The position numbers and the translations under genes are program-made. This document shows, one piece after another, positions 6,088 to 8,047 of a stretch of 8,047 bases of DNA. This DNA is from EX4484-2 sp964592095. Its GTDB lineage: Archaea > Altiarchaeota > Altiarchaeia > IMC4 > QMZM01. The notes under the pieces were generated by a model that made no database searches, was not told where the DNA came from, and worked only from the letters and a program-made list of their open reading frames with translations. The stretch lies in the NCBI GenBank assembly GCA_964592095.1, contig CAZQER010000051.1, forward strand, positions 1 through 8,047, read 5' to 3'. Each line of letters opens with the position of its first letter. Position 1 is the stretch's first letter.

Positions 6088-6210
6088 AGCAAGACTGTAG
6101 AACAGTCTTGACTCAGACAAAACTCTCCGAGTTTTGCTGATGTAACTTACAAATTCAACATTACCATTCATCTATAAGCTAAAGCTTATAGTATCCTGCT
6201 GAATTTGTAA
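6064..6210. other. Array of phased hairpins; possible structured RNA or mobile-element remnant
   Basis: Four strong hairpins follow one another. H1 is 6064-6083 (8 bp, TGAA loop). H2 is 6087-6114, a 9-bp core CAAGACTGT/ACAGTCTTG with an AGA loop, extended by GAG/CTC past a bulged A. H3 is 6114-6139, an 8-bp core CAAAACTC/GAGTTTTG with a TCC loop, extended by CAG/CTG past a bulged A. H4 is 6172-6191 (CTATAAGC/GCTTATAG), enclosed by an outer 11-bp stem TTACAAATTCA (6147-6157) with TGAATTTGTAA (6200-6210). The stems differ in sequence but have similar lengths. Their centres fall at about 6073.5, 6100, 6127 and 6181.5, spacings of 26.5, 27 and 54.5 nt. This could be a structured RNA, a folded leader of the methyltransferase gene, or nested ends of small mobile elements. 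I recognise no known RNA family. Confidence 0.6.
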
Positions 6211-6238
6211 TAAATAACACAATGAAGGAAGGTCAAAA

Positions 6239-6847
6239 ATGACAAACTTTCAAGTAAAGATGCTAAATAAAAAGGCTTCTGATCCGAAAAATAAACCAGA
6301 GCAAATCATAAGGGCTATTGGATTAAAACATGGTCAAAGTATTGCTGACATTGGAGCAGGGGGTGGTTATTTTTCTCTAAGATTTGCCGAAATAGTAGGG
6401 GAAGAAGGGAGAGTTTATGCACTTGATACAAATCCAGAATTTTTAGAATATGTCAAAAACAGTGCCGAGGAAAGAGGATTAAATAACCTCGTAACAATCC
6501 TTGTTAGGGGAGATAGATTGAATCTACCTGAAAAGGGATTGGATTTCATATTTATGCGTAATGTCACACATCATATATCAAACAGAGTAAAATATTTTAG
6601 AAATTTAAAAGATTTTCTGAAACCAGATGGCAGGATTATCATAATAGATTACAAAAAAGATAAACCTTTAACCTTTCGTTGGTTATTTAGGCATAGTATC
6701 CCAAAAGAGGTTATTAAAAAGGAAATGGAGGAGGCTGGATATTTATTAGAAAAAGAATTTGACTTTTTACCAGAGCAACACTTTACAATCTTTAAATGCA
6801 TAAAAATAAAAATCAAACAACTCCACACTGAAGTGTGGAGTATGTAA
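6239..6847 (+). CDS. Class I SAM-dependent methyltransferase (UbiE/type 11-like) with repeat-derived C-terminus
   Basis: The protein has 202 residues. The SAM-binding motif is ADIGAGGGYFSLRFAE (36-51), the acidic residue after strand 2 is D63 in VYALD, the motif II-III region is around 90-105 (RGDRLNLPEKGLDFIF), and FLKPDGRIIIIDYK (126-139) is the usual strand 5. The overall look is that of small archaeal UbiE/COQ5-like or type 11 methyltransferases, whose substrates are mostly unknown. GGAAGGT lies 5 nt before the ATG and fixes the start. The last 16 residues, C187 to M202, are encoded by copy B of the 49-nt repeat, and the stop codon TAA follows immediately. The original C-terminus has therefore probably been replaced or extended. 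The catalytic core is complete, so activity could be retained. No substrate can be proposed from the neighbours. Confidence 0.88.
   Translation: MTNFQVKMLNKKASDPKNKPEQIIRAIGLKHGQSIADIGAGGGYFSLRFAEIVGEEGRVYALDTNPEFLEYVKNSAEERGLNNLVTILVRGDRLNLPEKGLDFIFMRNVTHHISNRVKYFRNLKDFLKPDGRIIIIDYKKDKPLTFRWLFRHSIPKEVIKKEMEEAGYLLEKEFDFLPEQHFTIFKCIKIKIKQLHTEVWSM
6796..6844 (+). repeat. 49-nt perfect direct repeat, copy B (inside methyltransferase 3' end)
   Basis: This is identical to 6039-6087 and 757 nt downstream of it in the same orientation. It begins at the third base of codon 186 and ends at the last sense codon, so it contributes residues 187-202 of the methyltransferase. The palindrome (6821-6840) could also act as a 3' hairpin in the mRNA. 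Together the two copies bracket almost all of the methyltransferase gene. Confidence 0.9.
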
Positions 6848-6855
6848 TATATAAT
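6845..6855 (+). promoter_or_regulatory. Candidate TATA box for the DUF763 gene
   Basis: TAATATATAAT starts exactly at the methyltransferase stop codon, directly after the 49-nt repeat. Counting about 26 nt from its centre puts the transcription start near 6876, just ahead of the ribosome binding site. This gives a leader of about 44 nt. Confidence 0.45.
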
Positions 6856-6880
6856 CATACAAAATGTCAATTTCAAAAAA

Positions 6881-6912
6881 GGGGGGTGAAAGCGCAAGGT
6901 TATTCCTTGCGT
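6881..6912 (+). promoter_or_regulatory. Shine-Dalgarno plus hairpin in the DUF763 leader
   Basis: GGGGGGTGA at 6881-6889 is a near-perfect match to the archaeal anti-Shine-Dalgarno target, but it lies 30 nt before the ATG at 6920, too far for normal initiation. A perfect 7-bp stem (CGCAAGG 6893-6899, CCTTGCG 6905-6911, loop TTATT) sits between them. Folding it would bring the two to an effective spacing of about 11 nt. An in-frame GTG at 6911 is a less likely start, since the family-typical N-terminus begins at the ATG. Confidence 0.6.
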
Positions 6913-6919
6913 GTTTGTA

Positions 6920-8047
6920 ATGAAACGCACTGGAATAGCTGAACTGCCACTGCATTATGGGTCATGTCCAAGGTGGTTGTTTGAGAATATGGTAAAATTA
7001 GCCAGAGCCATAACCGAGGTTATTGTATATGAATATTCTCAGGATGAATTTTTAAAAAGGCTTAGTGATCCATACTGGTTTCAAGGGTTTTCATGCGCAC
7101 TTGGATTTGATTGGAATTCATCAGGTGTTACTACCACAGTCTGTGGCGCCCTTAAAATGGCATTGAATCCAGAGGATTTTGGAATAGCTATCTGTGGAGG
7201 TAAGGGAAAAACCTCTAAAAAGACGCCAGAGGAAATAGTAAAGATTGGTGATATCTTTTCATTATCCTCAAAAAAGATAGAATCTCTAAAATACTCAAGC
7301 AAACTTTCAGCGAAGGTTGATAATACGGGAATCCAGGATGGATTTAATTTGTATCATCACTGCATTATATTCACAGAAAAAGGAAACTGGGCAGTTATAC
7401 AGCAGGGCATGAATCCAGAAACAAGATACGCAAGAAGGTATCATTGGTTTGGAAAGAAGATTGATAGCTTTGTAAATGAACCAAATCATGCAATTTGTTG
7501 TGATGTAAAAGGAAAGGTTTTGAATATGGTTGCAAAGGAGAGTGAGGCATCTAGAAAGGCGTGTGTTGACATAGCAAATGAGGATCCTCAAAATATTCTT
7601 GGAGAAATAAGACAACTAAAGAAACCTTTTCAGCCTTTTCAGAAGACATTGAATGAATATTCAAATATACCTGTCTTAGAGATTCCAAGAAGACATCATG
7701 TGGTGATAAAAGAAGATATAAATGAAAGAAGTTTAAAACTAATACTATTAAAAACTTATGAAAAACAAGTCGAGGATTTTGAAGAACTTATTGGAATGAA
7801 GGGTGTGGGTCCAAAAACTTTAAGGGCGTTGGCATTAACTGCTGATTTAATTTATGGAACTGAGGTTAGTTGGAGAGACCCAGTCAAATATTCATTCTCT
7901 GTTGGAGGTAAGGATGGTTATCCATATAAAGTTAAACCGAGACGCATGAAAAAAATATCTTCAATACTAATAGATGCTATTGAACAAGCGAGGGTTGAGA
8001 GAAGGGAGAAATTGCATGCAATTAGGAGATTAAATGAGTTTATTTCA
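6920..8047 (+). CDS. DUF763 family protein (3' end reaches the window edge)
   Basis: The frame is open for 376 codons from the ATG to the last base, with no stop inside the window. The N-terminus MKRTGIAELPLHYGSCPRWL is the characteristic start of DUF763, a family common in archaea and some thermophilic bacteria. Further blocks are GGKGKTSKKTPEEI (93-106), the NWAVIQQGMN region (156-165) and ARRYHWF (171-177). A probable helix-hairpin-helix is centred on GMKGVGPKT (292-300) and followed by LRALALTADLIYG. SFSVGGKDGYPY (325-336) is also typical. The family has no established function that I know of; a helix-hairpin-helix suggests non-specific nucleic-acid binding. The usual length is close to what is seen, so only a few residues should be missing. 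It is not obviously linked in function to its neighbours. Confidence 0.9.
   Translation, partial: MKRTGIAELPLHYGSCPRWLFENMVKLARAITEVIVYEYSQDEFLKRLSDPYWFQGFSCALGFDWNSSGVTTTVCGALKMALNPEDFGIAICGGKGKTSKKTPEEIVKIGDIFSLSSKKIESLKYSSKLSAKVDNTGIQDGFNLYHHCIIFTEKGNWAVIQQGMNPETRYARRYHWFGKKIDSFVNEPNHAICCDVKGKVLNMVAKESEASRKACVDIANEDPQNILGEIRQLKKPFQPFQKTLNEYSNIPVLEIPRRHHVVIKEDINERSLKLILLKTYEKQVEDFEELIGMKGVGPKTLRALALTADLIYGTEVSWRDPVKYSFSVGGKDGYPYKVKPRRMKKISSILIDAIEQARVERREKLHAIRRLNEFIS

Larger units (their letters stand above)
5898..6238. other. Mosaic intergenic region of repeats and hairpins
   Basis: These 341 nt hold no convincing gene. From left to right there is about 100 nt of unassigned sequence, the right 23-nt direct repeat, 18 nt of spacer, the first copy of a 49-nt element, three more hairpins, and the ribosome binding site of the next gene (GGAAGGT near 6227-6233). 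An imperfect inverted repeat at 5961-5974 followed by four T is too weak to call as a terminator for the restriction genes. Confidence 0.7.

Noticed and set aside
6013..6111. Short plus-strand frame of 32 codons through copy A, sharing its middle with the methyltransferase tail
   Set aside because: The shared residues are simply the 49-nt repeat read in the same frame. There is no ribosome binding site, and the frame ends inside hairpin H2. It could be the tail of a lost gene but cannot be supported as a gene.
5953..6171. 72-codon minus-strand frame through the hairpin region
   Set aside because: It is made of the repeats and palindromes themselves. Its likeness to another minus-strand frame at 6767-6955 comes entirely from the shared 49-nt element. 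No ribosome binding site or known domain was seen.
6064..6210. CRISPR array
   Set aside because: The spacing is regular, but the stems differ in sequence, so there is no repeated unit, and no cas gene is present.
7081..7615. Two minus-strand frames opposite the DUF763 gene
   Set aside because: The plus strand is one uninterrupted frame with family-specific motifs throughout; these are antisense shadows.

Overview
This is an AT-rich window from an archaeon. The strongest evidence is a complete tiaS gene (tRNA-Ile2 agmatidine synthetase, known only from archaea) and a long DUF763 gene. Archaeal TATA-like boxes and GGAGGTGA-type ribosome binding sites fit this. Species cannot be read from the sequence; a euryarchaeon or related lineage is the likely source.

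Left half (1-4102) is a tightly packed minus-strand operon, read right to left. It runs tiaS, then a class I methyltransferase with a C-terminal TPR-like region, then a small membrane protein with a lipobox and a poly-threonine tract, then a radical SAM/SPASM enzyme, and finally the signal peptide of a secreted protein cut off by the left edge. The first three junctions overlap (ATGA, about 8 nt, 32 nt), so translation is probably coupled. Small Thr-rich membrane protein plus SPASM maturase plus methyltransferase is the layout of a peptide or protein modification cluster, and I could not match it to a named system. It is the best candidate for something undescribed here.

Middle (4103-5897): an intergenic region carries the outward promoters. 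It is followed by a plus-strand type II restriction-modification pair: a class beta amino-methyltransferase (TSPPYN before DPFLGSGST) overlapping a BsaWI-family endonuclease. Near-identical 23-nt direct repeats lie on both sides of the pair, suggesting it entered or can leave as a cassette.

Right part (5898-8047): a 341-nt intergenic region holds the second 23-nt repeat, a 49-nt element with a perfect hairpin, and a run of further hairpins whose centres lie about 27 nt (or twice 27) apart. A small class I methyltransferase follows; a second perfect copy of the 49-nt element supplies its last 16 codons. The window ends inside (or exactly at the last sense codon of) a DUF763 gene, whose leader has a strong Shine-Dalgarno sequence separated from the ATG by a hairpin. 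No tRNA, rRNA, CRISPR array or transposase gene was seen.
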